From Prorocentrum cordatum (lineage: Eukaryota > Sar > Dinophyceae > Prorocentrales > Prorocentraceae): a stretch of 64,000 nt of DNA. Under the pieces are notes generated by a model, which ran no database searches, was not told the origin of the DNA, and saw nothing but the letters and a program-made list of their open reading frames with translations. The translations under genes were made by a program, and so were the position numbers. Below, in pieces: positions 52,561-63,941 of this stretch (positions are counted from its first letter, which is position 1; each line of letters begins with the position of its first letter). Where the stretch lies: positions 729,093 through 793,092 of the forward strand of contig CAUYUJ010019359.1 of the NCBI GenBank assembly GCA_963575745.1, written 5' to 3'.

Positions 52561-54800
52561 CGATCAGCCAGAAGTACTGGCGTCGCAGCGCGGCAGAGGC
52601 CACCCGCGCGCACGCAAGGGCGACGCCGGGACACGGCGCCGCGAATTAGCGCGCACGTAAGAAGATGGGGGGGAGGAGGGGCGGCCGCAGAGAAAAGGGC
52701 GGAGCGCAGTGGCACACTGACGCAGCGAAGCTGCCGCAGGTGCGCAGCCCCCAGCAGCCGCTGCGGGCCGGCGTCGCGGAACACCCAGGGGGCGGGCACA
52801 GCGGCCCAGCGCGGGCGGGCGGGGCCCAGCAAACAGGAGGGCAGAAGCAGCAAGCGACCAGAGGGCCAGGATGCCGGCGGGGAGCGGGGCAGCGGCGCGG
52901 GAGCCGGCGGCGGCTGGGGGGAAGCGCCGGCGCTGCAGCGGCCGCAGGGAGGTCAGGGCGGCGGCGGAGGGGCAGGCCGCGGGGGCGGCAAGGCGGCGCG
53001 ACCCGTCGCGGGGCACGCGGTCGCAAGCCGCAGGAGGAGATAGCGCCATTCCGCGACAGCTGCGCGGCGCCGCGGCAAGGAGATAGGCGCCCCAGCGCAA
53101 ATCGCGAGCGGGCGGGGCTCCCGCTGCCGCGGGGGGGGGGGGCCAAGGCTGACCGTCAACGCGGGGGCCGAGCGGCAAACGGGGAGGCGAGCCGCAACGG
53201 CGGCGGCCCGCAAGCACGGCGGCGAGACCGCGGACACGGGGCCAGACCACCCGCGCGCGCGTGGGCTGCAGGGCAGAACCATCATGAATCAGCACGGCGC
53301 GCCGGCCGCTCTCGCGAGCGGCGCGCCAAGGGGGGGGGGCGGGGCGCGCAGACCCAGGCTGGCTCGCGGCATCGCGGCCTGGGACTGGCGGGGGGCGCCA
53401 GGGCCGGCAGCCGCCCAAGGGGCGGCAAAACGGGAGGCAAGCCGCGCCGGCGGGGGCCCCCAAGCGCGGCAGCACACGCAGCCGACAGGTGAATTTTGCA
53501 AGGCGCGCTCTACCTGAGCAGCCAATCTCCCGTTTCGTCGGCGAGCCCCAGGGGCATCGCGAGACGCTGGGCCATCTGGCTGCGTCGTCTGAGATCGAGA
53601 AGGGCGCTCCGCCAATAGCTCGATGAATTGGGGCGAAGCGCTTCGCGCGCGAAGCTGCCAGGGTCGCGAGGGGCGGACCCGCTCGACCCCCCCCCCCGAA
53701 GGCCCGCGCTCGATTTCGAGAGCTGCGCATTTATACGATTTGCGGCTCGCCAGGGCCCTCCTGGCCAGGTCGCGCGTTGCGGTCGAGACCCTGCAGGATG
53801 CCTAGCTCCCTCTCCCCGCGGCCACCCCGCTTCGGCACGTGGGGCGCCGTCGGCGGCGCGAACAAATTCACCCGGAGGATCGCGATGCTCGGTTGGCCCC
53901 GGCCCGCGAAGAGGCCCACACGGAGTCGACGGCGGCTCTGGAGAGGAGGTTGCGAGCGCCCATCGGGGCGGAGAGGCGTCGGGGCAAGGCCCCTCCGGCG
54001 CCGCTCCCCTGCCCCCCTCGGACACGAAGGGCGCCCTGAAATCTCGCCGGCCCCCCGCTGTTGCACCCGAGCAAACCCCGCTCGGAATGCGCTCGGTCTG
54101 CGCACAGCTCGCCCATGGAGGAATCCGTTCGCGCCATTAATGGGCTGCGCCTCGCTGGCGGTGCCTAGCCCAAATGGCCCCCGCGCGCGGCCTAGAAGGC
54201 CGCGAAGGAAGGGCCCTCGCCCCTGCTTGGATTCCACCGGCAGCTTCTAGCGGGGCTCCCCTGCGCCCGCTGGGTTCAAACGTCTCTTGCTATTTGATGC
54301 TCCGACGGGCAGGCTCGAAGGCGACTCTAGCCGCGCGGTTAGAGAGGCTGCGCCGCCCGCCCTGTTGCTTCGAAGAATACGGGCGCCAAGGCCCAGGCGT
54401 CGGCTCGGAACTAGAGTCGAGCCAACCACCCACCAGTCGAGAGTTGCACGGGGACCAGGAGGGCTTCGCCACCGGCCGCAACGTCTGAGACTGCCACAAC
54501 TCTGGAGAAGTCGGCTCGGATGTCTCGCGTGCCCTCCAAAACCTCGGGCCCCCCTGCCCCCCTCCTACTCCTCGACTTCGGCAGCGCCCCCCCCTCTTTG
54601 GTCCGCGCGGCTCTGGAACTTTCTGGAGCTAGTGTGTCTTCCTGGGCGCATTGGGATCTCGATCGCGGCGCGCATCTTCTTGCTGTCGCCAGAACTCCGG
54701 CCCCGGGGCCCCTGACGCCTGCCTGCCCGGTTGCCTCCGGCGCCACGCACAGGCGCCCTGCGATCGGCGGCGCGCGGGTTCTGGCAACGGGGCCCCAAAT
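52561..54800. other. Extremely GC-rich sequence; possible decayed LINE middle
   Basis: 52650-53520 is ~75-80% GC with G runs, and frames on both strands are Arg/Ala/Gly-rich. In 53650-54040 one + frame (AAHLYDLRLARALLARSRVA, then a helical Glu/Arg/Ala-rich stretch) looks more protein-like and could be the linker following a LINE endonuclease. I cannot confirm it. Confidence 0.35.
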
Positions 54801-55990
54801 GCGGGACACGCGCCCCAGATTTGGGAATTCATCCTGGATCAGAGGGGGGTGCGTGCGGATGACGTGGGGGTGGCGGCTAGGGGACTCGTTGCCCCGTCAC
54901 GATTCTCGGAAGTCTTCTTTATTGCGCATGTCTTCGGTGGCATCAATATTCAGTCCCCCGCGCGTTGCCGCATCTGCGCTTCAGCAGCCGATTTGGAGAG
55001 GCCCAAGAGTCGTGTTCAGATGATTCCGAGAACCATGGTGCCAAGTGGGTTGGGATTACACTCGCCGAGGCAGCGGCGCATCTTTGGGCTTCGATCGGCC
55101 CAGCAGCAAGTCGCGAACCGATGTGGCGTTGCACGCGCTGCGAGCGGCCGCGGGTGATCCGTTACATTTTCGCTACCAGGGCCGCCCCCTCGGTCGCCAC
55201 CACGCTGTACATGTTGAGGGCCCTGTCTAATTTCAGCTATCTTGCCCTGTCGGGAGGGGCGACGGAGCGGCAGGCTTCTCAGGCGGATCAGGCTTGCAAA
55301 AACAGCTGCCTTGGTGAAACTGATTCCCACAGGCACTACATGTCTCGCCCCGAGCGGTGCAGGCTGTCTGGGCCGCGCCCATTCCGACCGAGTTTTTTAC
55401 ATCAAAGATAAGAACGTGTTCGCGCGATGTCTCCAGATGGCCGTCCGCTCGCGTGTCAGAGGCTTGCGATTAGCCTCTATCTGTGGAGTTCCATCCGGGA
55501 ATTGACGGATGTGGGACAACAGTTGGTTCATCCGAATGCGATGGCTGCCAGGGCGCGGCTTGTTCAGCAGGCGGATAGTGTGCCCTGACGTCATACGAAC
55601 TGATTCCGCGCTGCGTGCGAAGAGGAAAACGAAAAGGCGCGTTATCCCTCCATTGGGCGCCTCCCCTCTTCTGTTCACTCTCGCCTCATCTCCGTCTCCG
55701 TCGTCTTTCTGGACAGCTATTCCAGTGGACGCGTGGTTGAATCCAGCTGTTGTTCTCAGCCTTACCGCATATGTTGGGGGATCTGTCGAGGCCGACGAAG
55801 AGGTGGTGCGGCCGCGGCACCCGATACATCCTGCTGCCTACTGCTCGATGCCCGTAGGGTCCCGTGCTCCGATGACGCCCTCCAACGGCAAGGGTGGTTC
55901 ATCCATGCCGCGGGGGGGGGGATGGGAGGCGGGGGGTGGGGACGTTTTTTCGTTCTCTAAGCAGCGAATCGAGGAATCAGCATGCGGAAC
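54801..55990. other. Degenerate coding-like sequence of unknown identity
   Basis: Short protein-like pieces in shifting frames (for example 54965-55411 + and 55509-56228 +) suggest a decayed gene or retroelement. There is no motif I can name and no RT YxDD box. Confidence 0.3.
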
Positions 55991-55994
55991 GGAC

Positions 55995-56440
55995 AGTCTC
56001 GGGCCCTTGGGCCCGTCTTGGGGTTTTCTTCGGCCGTGCTGGGGCTCTGTTGGGCCGTCTTGGGGCTCTCTTGGTCCGTCGGGGGCTGTCGTGAACCGTC
56101 ATGGGCCGTCGAGAAGTTGTCGTATTGGGTGCCTCCGGGAGCCCTTCTGGGCAGTTCTCCCGCCGTTTGCCTCGAGGCCCTCTCGGGCCGTGTTGCGGCC
56201 GTCTTGGATGCCACGTGGGTCATCGTAGAGTGGACCATTTGGGGATCGTCGTGGAGGCTTCTTGAGCCATGTTGGGTGTGTTTTCCGCCGTCTTGGGTTT
56301 TTTGGTTTGTCTAGAACTTCTTGACCGTCATGTGGATGTCTGGTGGCCGTCTTGGGTCGTCGAGGGGCCTGCTAAGGGTGTGTGCGATCCCACTGGAGTC
56401 CCTTGGGCCGTCCTGTAGACGTATTGGAGTGAAGGTTTCG
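55995..56440. repeat. 11-bp-period array (GGGCCGTCTTGGGG type)
   Basis: GGCCGTCTTGGGGCTCT units with degeneration toward the right. Confidence 0.7.
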
Positions 56441-56525
56441 TGGGCCATCTTTAGCTGACGGCAGCTGGTAAAAGGCGGGAATGCCTGAGCGGGCCCTAAA
56501 CAGTAAGTCTTTTCATTGTGAACGT

Positions 56526-56960
56526 GCAAGTTATGTGGTGTAAGCTATGTGGTGCAGGTTGTGTGATGTAAGCTACGTGGTGCAAGCTATGTGGTCTGAG
56601 CTATGTGCCGCCGGCGAAACGGCGGACCCCCCAAGTGGGCGGCAGCGAGGCGGCCACGGGCGGCGGTGCGGCGAAATCTCGGCGGACCCCCCAAAGGGCG
56701 GCCACCAGGCGGCCACGGGCGGCCACGCGGCGAAATCTGGGCGGGCTCGACCAGTGAGGGGGCGGCCACGGGCGGCGACGCGGGGAAGCCTCGGCGGGGA
56801 CCCCCCAAGCGGGCAGCAGCGAGACGGCCACGAGGCGGCGACGTGGCGAGACCTCGCCGGACCCACCCAGCGCACGAGGCGGCCATGAGCGGCAACGTGG
56901 CGAAGCCTCGCCGGACCCACTCTGCGCACGAGGCGGCCACGGGCGACAACGAAGAGAATG
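56526..56960. repeat. ~18-bp TATGTGGTG repeats, then ~60-bp GCGGCCACGGGCGGC repeats
   Basis: GTAAGCTATGTGGTGCA copies lie at 56540-56605. GGCGGACCCCCCAA(G/A)(T/G)GGGCGGC units of ~55-65 bp continue to 56955, the last two closely matched (GAAGCCTCGCCGGACCCAC). Confidence 0.85.
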
Positions 56961-57059
56961 ATCGCCGGCCCCTATTCAACTCCTTAGTGACATAAGTGAG
57001 TGCCCCTCAGTGTAAACAGTCGTTGGGAACAATACCCAACGGATATCAATTGTGTTAGC

Positions 57060-57200
57060 TTCTTCGGACCTTGCTGGAGGTCCTCTGTTGGCTCGCTTGG
57101 AGGCGTCGTGGGCCGTCTTGAAGCCAGATTTGGCTGCCTTGGGGCCATTTTGGGCCGTCTTCGAGGCATCTTGGGGCATCGTGGTCTCCTTGGTTGTCTG
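57060..57200. repeat. 11-bp-period array, short
   Basis: GGCCGTCTTGAAGCC-type units. Confidence 0.65.
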
Positions 57201-57409
57201 CCTCGACCGCCTTTGAAGCTTGGGACGCGGATGCATTTGGTGTTTTGAAAAAGGGATCGTGGTATCGGGAAAGCGGATTCATCGTTTTTACGAGGGGTCA
57301 TGGCCTCGGGAGTAGGAATGATGCACGTACCAGTCTGCGATTATAGGAAGGGGGCTGTTTGATTAGAGTGTAAGAGTGTGAGAACCCTCCCAGGCAGCAC
57401 TTGGCATTC

Positions 57410-58245
57410 TACCACGTCTCAACGCGCCAGGGGGCACAGTGGCGGATTCTTGTCCGCCGAGTGCGCAAATTACGGCGCAACCACCAGTGGCAGGTTGGTT
57501 CATTCTCGGCCGCCGGGTGCGAAAAATTATGCCGCAATTCGGAAGCAGTCCTTTTCCTTCTCAGCCGCTGGGTGCGCAGCCCACATTTCATTCTCGGCCG
57601 CCGAGTGCGCAACCTCTGGCGAATCGATGGCAGGACATTTGATTCTCGGCCGCCGAGTTCGCCATCTACGGCGCAACCACCAACAGGCCATGCCGCTCGA
57701 GAGTCGAGGATGCAACCCACGGCGCAACCAATAGTAGGTAGGCCAGTTCATTATCGGCCGTTGAGAGCACAACCTTGGGAAAACCAAGATCGGGCAGAAT
57801 GAAGTTCGGAAGCAGAGTGGACAATCTACGGCACACCCCGCTGCTAGTGCAACCCATGGATCGCGCAATTTATTGCGCAACCCATGGATGCCGAAACCCA
57901 CGGATGGCGCAACCCATGGGGCAACGGCACAACACATGGATCACCCAACCCACGGCGCAACCCGTGAACGGCGCAACCCATGTATCGAGCAACCGATTGC
58001 GCAACCCACGGATGGCGCAGCCCATGGCGCAACGGCGCGATTCTCGGATCGCACAACCCATGGCACAATGTATGGCGCAACCCATCGAGCAACAGCGCAA
58101 CCCACGAATGGCACAACCCATGGCACCATTTCAGGTGCAGCGTGTGGATGGTGCAACCCACGGGTCGCGCAACCAATGGATGGCGAAATGTGTGGCGCAA
58201 TTTACGGATCGCGCAACCCATGGCACGCCACACTTTCGGCGCACA
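57410..58245. repeat. TCTCGGCCGCCGAGTGCGCA repeats, then GCGCAACCCATGGAT repeats
   Basis: First block (57440-57780): ATTCTCGGCCGCCGAGTGCG with spacers of ~40-60 bp, a palindromic core. Second block (57830-58230): GGCGCAACCCATGG words every 10-25 bp. Confidence 0.85.
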
Positions 58246-58314
58246 CTCCTGGCAGTATCCCGATGTGTGTTCGCCGTTTAGCTTGGCGGTTAGGCCCAAC
58301 CGGCGAGTCTTCTT

Positions 58315-58620
58315 GTGGCTTCTCCTCTTGAGGCCATCCTTGGGGCTCTCAGAGAGCCCTTTGGGTTCATTGGACACTGGACACCTCTGGGATCGTCTTG
58401 CAGCCAAATCGGGCCGTTTTCGGGCCACCTTGGCCAGTCTTGGAGGCATCTTGATCCATCCTGGGCCATCATGGCCATCGTGGGGCAAGTTCCCTTGATG
58501 CTGTGTGCGCTGTGATGGGCCCGGCCCGGCCAGCCGAGCCGAAGCGGGAGGGCCAGCAATTGTGCTCCAAAATCCGGCACGCCCAGCACCCGTCTGGCAG
58601 ATTGCGGGGGCGGCAGATCG
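58315..58620. repeat. 11-bp-type array with GGGGGCGGC tail
   Basis: It ends GCACGCCCAGCACCCGTCTG ... GCGGGGGCGGCAG (~58575-58613), matching the tail type at 39024-39064. Confidence 0.6.
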
Positions 58621-59545
58621 AAGACGCTTACAGTGAATCACCGCCGCCCCTGCTTTTCTAGAAGCATTTTTTATGGCATAAAGTTGGGCTACAGCTTGGC
58701 CAAGCTATCGGACCATGTGTTCTCCAAGCCGTCGTTGAAACCCTTCGGGGAAATCGCGAGGAGGAGAAGGAACAGGAGGAGTGGGAGAAAGAGGAGGAGT
58801 AGACCTCTCGGGAGCCTCTTGGAGGCCTCTTGGGGCTCTCCTTGGGCCTCTTGGGGGCCTTTGGGGGCTTGTCCGGGGCCTCTTTGGCCGTCTTAGGGCG
58901 TTCCTGGGTCTTGGGGGCCTATCTAGACCGTCTTGGGACTCTTGGGGCGCTTCAGGGCCGTCTTGGAGGCCATCTTAGGCGTCATGGAGGCCTCTTGGGC
59001 CGTCTTGGGCCCCCCTCTGGACCGTCTTGGGGGCCCTCTTGGGCTGTCCTGGGGCCATCTTGGAGGCCGCTTGGGCGCTCCATGGGCGATCTCGAAGGCT
59101 TGGGCCGTGTTGGGCCTACAGAAGGCCGAAAAGAAGCACATGCCAAAATCTGTCAACAAAAACTCAGGGAAAAAACAATGATTCGGGCCTCGTCAGGCTT
59201 TCCTGGAGAACCTGACTCTTGGGTCGTCCTGGACACTTCTCGGGTGCGTCTTGGGCCATGTTAGAGCCATCTTGGGCCGTCTTGGTGGCTTCTTGGGCGG
59301 ACTTGGAGGCATCTTGGACCCTCTTGGGCCGTCTTGGAGAGACCATCCTGGGCGAACCTGGAGGCCATAACCGTTTTGGGGGATGTTTGTCCCGACGTCG
59401 AAGAAGCTACCAGTCCCTTCCCGGTGGCCGGCGGCGCGCTGGGCCGAAGCGCCAGAGAGAGAGCTCGTTCTGCAAGAACCAAGAACCATCTGAAAGTGAG
59501 CACGCTGGGCACCCGTGTGGCAAAGCCAGCAGGGGGCGGCGGAGC
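58621..59545. repeat. 11-bp-period array element with GCCGCC ends
   Basis: The head TACAGTGAATCACCGCCGCC lies at 58627, the array is 58805-59350, and the tail is GCACGCTGGGCACCCGTGTG ... CAGGGGGCGGCGGA at 59498-59543. Same layout as 37425-39065. Confidence 0.65.
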
Positions 59546-59550
59546 TAGTG

Positions 59551-59711
59551 TCAAATCGGGCACGCGTCTCCATGCAGGAGGAGTCGATCGTAGTCGAGAA
59601 AAAGAATAGGGTGACGATGGTCCGTGCTCTTTCGGCTATGTTTGATTCCGTGTTGACAATGTTCTATTTTGTTTCCCAAGATCCGCCTGTAGGAGGACAT
59701 GCCCGACCTCA
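59551..59711. mobile_element. 161-bp decayed MITE of the GTCGGGC-TIR family
   Basis: Left end TCAAATCGGGCACGCG; right end, reverse complemented, TGAGGTCGGGCATGTCCTCC. Flanking 8-mers AGCTAGTG and GTCCAGTG match at 5 of 8 positions, consistent with an old target duplication. Confidence 0.6.
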
Positions 59712-60038
59712 GTCCAGTGGCCGGCGGCCCATCCCGCAACCTGTGCTGGGGCCGTGGACGGAAGGCCCCTCTGCTGCTCAGGGGCCTCCTGGGGGCCTCC
59801 GGAGGCATCGCAGGGGTCTGCTGGCGGTCTCGGATGCCACCTGTGGGCGGAGGGCTCGAAAAGGTATTTCGAACTCGTGGCCCCCTCCCTGGGCAAGCCT
59901 TGGGAGCCGCGCGACTCTACAGACTCTCCTGCCCTTGAACCTCTACGGCTTCTGAATTCTTGGGCGCGCGGCTCTTTGGCTGCGACTTTGGGCTCTTTGG
60001 CGCGCTCTTTGGGCGGAGGGCTCCAAAAGTCGAAGAAG

Positions 60039-60192
60039 AAAAAACGCCATAAACATAAACTCTTGGCGCTCAGCGCGGATTTCTTGGATCCGCGCTGGGC
60101 CCACCCGGTGGCGCCTCCGGCGCCGCCCCTGGCGCGCGCAGATCCAAGAAATCCGCGCGGACCGTCGAAAGTTTGCGTGTATGCCGTTTTTT
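60039..60192. mobile_element. Fold-back element, CATAAAC family, copy 3
   Basis: AAAAAACGCCATAAACATAA ... GCGCGGATTTCTTGGATC pairs with GATCCAAGAAATCCGCGCGG ... GTGTATGCCGTTTTTT; GGCGCC-rich loop. It lies ~100 bp upstream of the UPF0126 exon, probably in its intron. Confidence 0.8.
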
Positions 60193-60294
60193 GCTGTTCT
60201 TAATAGGCAATTCGAGTTCTCGGCGCCCCCCTGGGCAAGTCTTGGAAGCCGCTCGTGCCACAGGGAGCCCGAGGACACTCCGCTCCGTGCCTAG

Positions 60295-61002
60295 CGGCAC
60301 GGAGGCGGATTTGGTACCGCTGTGTTTGCCTTTGGTGCTGCGGTCACTGCTGGAGCGCGTGGAATGAACTACCTTGGTATGCTCATCGTTGGAGTTTTTA
60401 CAGCCGTTGGTGGCGGCACTCTCCGGGACGCGCTGTTATTGCCTGGGGTGGTCGCATCTCGGGGTGCATTGGGATGCTTCTGGTTATGTGACACCACATA
60501 TCTAACAATTGCTCTGTGGGCAAGCGCTGCCGCAGTCGTTTTATGGCCGCGCATCACGCGAAAAATGTTGCCAGAAGTTACCGCTGCCGGAAGTGTCGAG
60601 GCAGTTTTGCCAGGCTGGGCTTGGCTGGACCACCTGTCTTTGGGCACGTTTGCGGTGATGGGCGCACGTGCGGGCCTGCTGGCCAACACGGCCCTGCTGG
60701 GCGCAGTCCTCTGTGGAGGGATGACCGCGTGCGGCGGCGGGGTGGTCCGTGACGTGCTGACGGGGAGGCCGCCGCGCGTGCTCCACTCGAGCGCGGAGAT
60801 GTACCTGACGCCGGCGTTCCTCGGTGCCGCGGCGTGCGCGGGGGTGACGATCGTAGCTGCGCGCCGCATACCCGCCGGGTGCCAGATGGGAGCCGTGCTG
60901 GAGCCCGTTGCCGCCGTTCTGGGTGTGCTCGTCACGGTGGTCGGCCGCGCGGCAGCAGTGCGCTGGGACTGGCGGGTGCCAACCATGGGTGGGTCAAGAT
61001 GA
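60295..61002 (+). CDS. UPF0126/TRIC-type small multipass membrane protein, 3' exon
   Basis: The frame is open from just after an in-frame TAG at 60292 to TGA at 61002 (235 codons). It matches the UPF0126 family (bacterial YicG/YadS-like; related to TRIC cation channels; some members called glycine transporters). It has two internal repeats, each a hydrophobic helix followed by a GGG-x-x-RD signature: GGGTLRD at 60409-60429 and GGGVVRD at 60733-60753. FGTAVFAFGAAV then GMNYLGMLIVGVFTAVGGGT is typical of helices 1-2, and VLHSSAEMYLTPAFLGA of the later part. The usual N-terminus (~10-15 residues before GTAVFA) is missing and no suitable ATG precedes helix 1. CCTAG at 60290-60294 could be a 3' splice site, placing the start in an upstream exon I cannot see. 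No SL relic. Substrate is uncertain. Confidence 0.8.
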   Translation, partial: RHGGGFGTAVFAFGAAVTAGARGMNYLGMLIVGVFTAVGGGTLRDALLLPGVVASRGALGCFWLCDTTYLTIALWASAAAVVLWPRITRKMLPEVTAAGSVEAVLPGWAWLDHLSLGTFAVMGARAGLLANTALLGAVLCGGMTACGGGVVRDVLTGRPPRVLHSSAEMYLTPAFLGAAACAGVTIVAARRIPAGCQMGAVLEPVAAVLGVLVTVVGRAAAVRWDWRVPTMGGSR

Positions 61003-61930
61003 TGGCGTTTGCAGTGGGATTGGCGGTTGCTGGCGCTGCTGGGGTTGATTCGGGGATGAGCCAGACTGGATTGGGGACGGGAGCATGGGCATGAAATGAT
61101 GCTCACAACCGCCACCGCACATAGCATAGTGGACATGATTCGGTGTAAACTCGCGAGGTTGAGACGCTCAGCCAAATGTGTACATCATGTTTCGGACTAA
61201 AGCCTGCATCCATGAGTGTACATAGGTGTGGTTCCCATTGGATTCCCATGGCCCCACCGCAGTCTCAAGCAGCTAGCTGCTGCACCGCTTGCTTCCGATT
61301 GTCGCGACAACATCTGCGGAGTCAGAATGATGAGTTTCTGAACGCCTGGGGTGTGCTTGTGGTGCCAAACCCGAAGACCGATGGCGAAGGCACGGCGGAA
61401 GGACCCACAAAATCATCTGACGAGCCTAAGGAGCTCTTGTTCCAAATCTCAGCTTAGTCGTCAACAGGAATCGTGCAGCTGAGCCATGGGTGAGGGGTGG
61501 GAAATGGTCGGGGATTCGGCTTGGTACCCAGCGTCGGGGACCAATCGGTGAGCATCGTATACGCAGCAGCTGTCGTCGAGCTCCTTTGGATAGTGTCCCA
61601 GGTTTGGGAGACGAGCAAATAACTGAGTCCGGGCTTTGACCCAGTTTTTCGTCCTTGGCTCATGCGTCAGGTAGGAGGCGTTGGAGGGGAGGGAGGCGGT
61701 GAGGGAGTGGCGGAGGAACGTGGAGTAGCACAGCCTCAAATCGGGAATCGGGTCGGGGGCGGACTTGTTGGGCAGGTGAGTTGGTCAGCAGCGACCTGGG
61801 AGGCCAGGAGAGGGTTGGGAAGGGCGAAGGTGGCGGTCGTCATCCTCTTCCGTTTCGAAGGTTGCGGCTTGTATCTTGAGTTCTTCGGCATTTTCTCGGG
61901 TGGAAGCGCCTGCGCCCCCCTCCCAGGGGC
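61003..61930. other. Downstream flank without recognisable gene
   Basis: Low-repeat sequence containing the probable 3' UTR of the UPF0126 gene. Short frames (61176-61457 +, 61461-61739 -) have no recognisable features. Confidence 0.45.
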
Positions 61931-61939
61931 AGGAAGTGT

Positions 61940-63060
61940 CCGGTTCGGGCCGGTTCGGGTCGGTTTGGCGGCGGACCGGTTCGGTTGCAGCGGTTCGATT
62001 TCGGCGCGGGGTCCGGTTTTGGTCGGTCCGGTTTTGCCAGTCCGGGTCGGTTATGCCGGTTCGGTTCGGCGGTCGCGGGACGGTCCGGTTTTGGGGGGGC
62101 CGGTTTTCGGCCGGAGGGCACCGGGGGGGGGGTGCCGGCACCGGGGGGGGGGGGCCGGCACCGGGGGGGGGGGGGGGCGGCCACCGGGGGGGGGTGCCGG
62201 CCACGGGGGGGTCCGGCACCGGGGGGGGGGGTGCCGGCACCGGGGCGGTGTGTTCCGGCACCTGGGGGGGGGTGTGCCGCACCGGGGGGGTGGGGTGACC
62301 GGCACCGTGGGGGGGGTTGCGGCACGGGGGGGGGTGCCGGCACCGGGTGGGGGCCGCACCGGGGGGGGGGGGCCGGCACCGGGGGAGGGGTGCCGGCCCC
62401 GTGGGGGGGGGTGCCGGTACCGGGGGGGGGGGGGCCGGCAACCGGGGGGGGGGGTGGCCGGCACCGTGGAGGGGTGCCGCACCTGGTGGGGTGCGTGTGC
62501 CGGCACCGTTGGGGGGTCGGTGCCGGCCCCGAGGGGGTGGTTGCAGTCACCGGGGGGGGTGCCGCACCGGGGGGGGGTGCCAAAGTAGCCCCGGGAAGGG
62601 GGGGTGCCGGCGCGGGTGGGGGTTGGCAGTCACCAAGGGGGGGGGGGTGCCGTCACCGAGGGGGGGGGGGGGGGGGGGGGGGGTGCCGGCAACCGGGGGT
62701 GTGGGGTTGCCGTCGCCGGGGGGGGTGGCCGGCACCGTGGGGGGTGTGGTTGCCGCACGGGGGGGGGGGTGCCGGCACCGGGGGGGGGGTGCGGCACCGT
62801 GGGGGGGGTGCCGGCACCGGGGGGGGGTGCCGGCACCGGGGCTCTTCTGGGGGCTTTCTTGGGCCGGTGGGGAGTCCCGGGGCCCGGTTCGGTTCCACCC
62901 GGTTCGGGCTTGCCGTTCGGGCCGGTTTCGACCGGCCGGTTCGGTTCGAACCGCCCGGTCCGGTTTCAGTCGGGCCGGTTCGGGCTCCGGTTCGGGCGGT
63001 TCGGTTGCAGGAGCCGCCGGTTCACGGTTACCAGTTCGGTTCGGACTCTTCTTGCAGGGG
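61940..63060. repeat. CGGTTCGG repeats flanking a GTGCCGGCACCGGGG G-run satellite
   Basis: CGGTTCGGG/CGGTCCGGTTTT words (61940-62110) lead into ~740 bp of 17-25-bp units GGTGCCGGCACCGGGGGGGG with G runs of 6-18 (62110-62840). CGGTTCGG words follow again (62880-63050). Open frames through it are Gly/Arg/Pro repeat translations. Confidence 0.95.
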
Positions 63061-63325
63061 AGGGCGTGCCTGGCGTCGCGTGGGGTTGGCATCCCGTTCA
63101 TTGTGGTTGCTGGTGGGGGACTGGCCTCCACACGTCGCCGCCGCTGCCGCCGTCGTCGTCATCATCGTCGTCTGGCGGCATACACCGTCGTCTTCGTCAT
63201 CCAGAGGAGCAAGACCGCCCTCGAGGGCGCGAAGTTGTTCGCGCTTCGCGGTTCTTGGTTTTCGACGTTGATTTTCTTCTTCGTCCTCCTTTTCTCCCCT
63301 GGGTGAGCGGCGCGAGAGCGCGAAG

Positions 63326-63697
63326 TTAGGCGCCCTTGGCGAGGGATGAGCCGAGGGGCTTGGTCTTCTTGAGGGCCGCGGCGAAGCCACCGCCGCGCCC
63401 GGCCGCAGCGAGGCTGTGCGCAAGCATGCGGGGCTCTGGCGGTGCCTGACGCCAGTGCAACTGGTCACTTGCAGAGACGGGTCTCTGAGGTTCACCGCCG
63501 CGCTGCGAGTCTCTTGCGAGACGCGATCTTGGAACCAGTCTGGGTGTCCAAACCGGGTTTCGTTCATGATCTGCAACGCATCGTCGATGCCTGGCGCCGC
63601 CGTGATCCACGAAGGCAAGGAGCCTCGGCGGAAGATGGGTTTGGGCAACCTTTTTCTCGCGCGCCCTGTGCAGCCTGGCCAAAAGTACGTGGAACAT
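63326..63697 (-). CDS. Coding-like minus-strand segment, unknown (low confidence)
   Basis: On the minus strand, two neighbouring stretches look protein-like but lie in different frames. One is WITAAPGIDDALQIMNETRF ... SAAVNLRDPSLQ (about 63605-63465) and the other DQLHWRQAPPEPRMLAHSLA ... LKKTKPLGSSLAKGA ending at a TAA at 63326. A frameshift or small intron near 63465 would join them as the C-terminus of a gene. No domain is recognised. Confidence 0.25.
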   Translation of the reverse strand: MFHVLLARLHRAREKKVAQTHLPPRLLAFVDHGGARHRRCVADHERNPVWTPRLVPRSRLARDSQRGGEPQRPVSASDQLHWRQAPPEPRMLAHSLAAAGRGGGFAAALKKTKPLGSSLAKGA

Positions 63698-63831
63698 CGC
63701 GAAGGTGACGGTGCTGGGTCGCCACGTCCAGAACTTCCCCCGCCGCGCTCGGAATCTGGCGTTCTGCGGCCCGGACCGGGGCTTTGCAAGTGCTCTAGAC
63801 CACCCACGCCCTTAAGGGCTGGTGGGATTGC

Positions 63832-63851
63832 CACTACTATTGCTACTACTA

Positions 63852-63939
<88 letters not shown>

Positions 63940-63941
63940 TT

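Noticed and set aside
52564-53730. 388-codon minus-strand frame
   Set aside because: Composition is that of ~78% GC DNA (Arg/Ala/Pro) with no domain. It overlaps equally open plus-strand frames.
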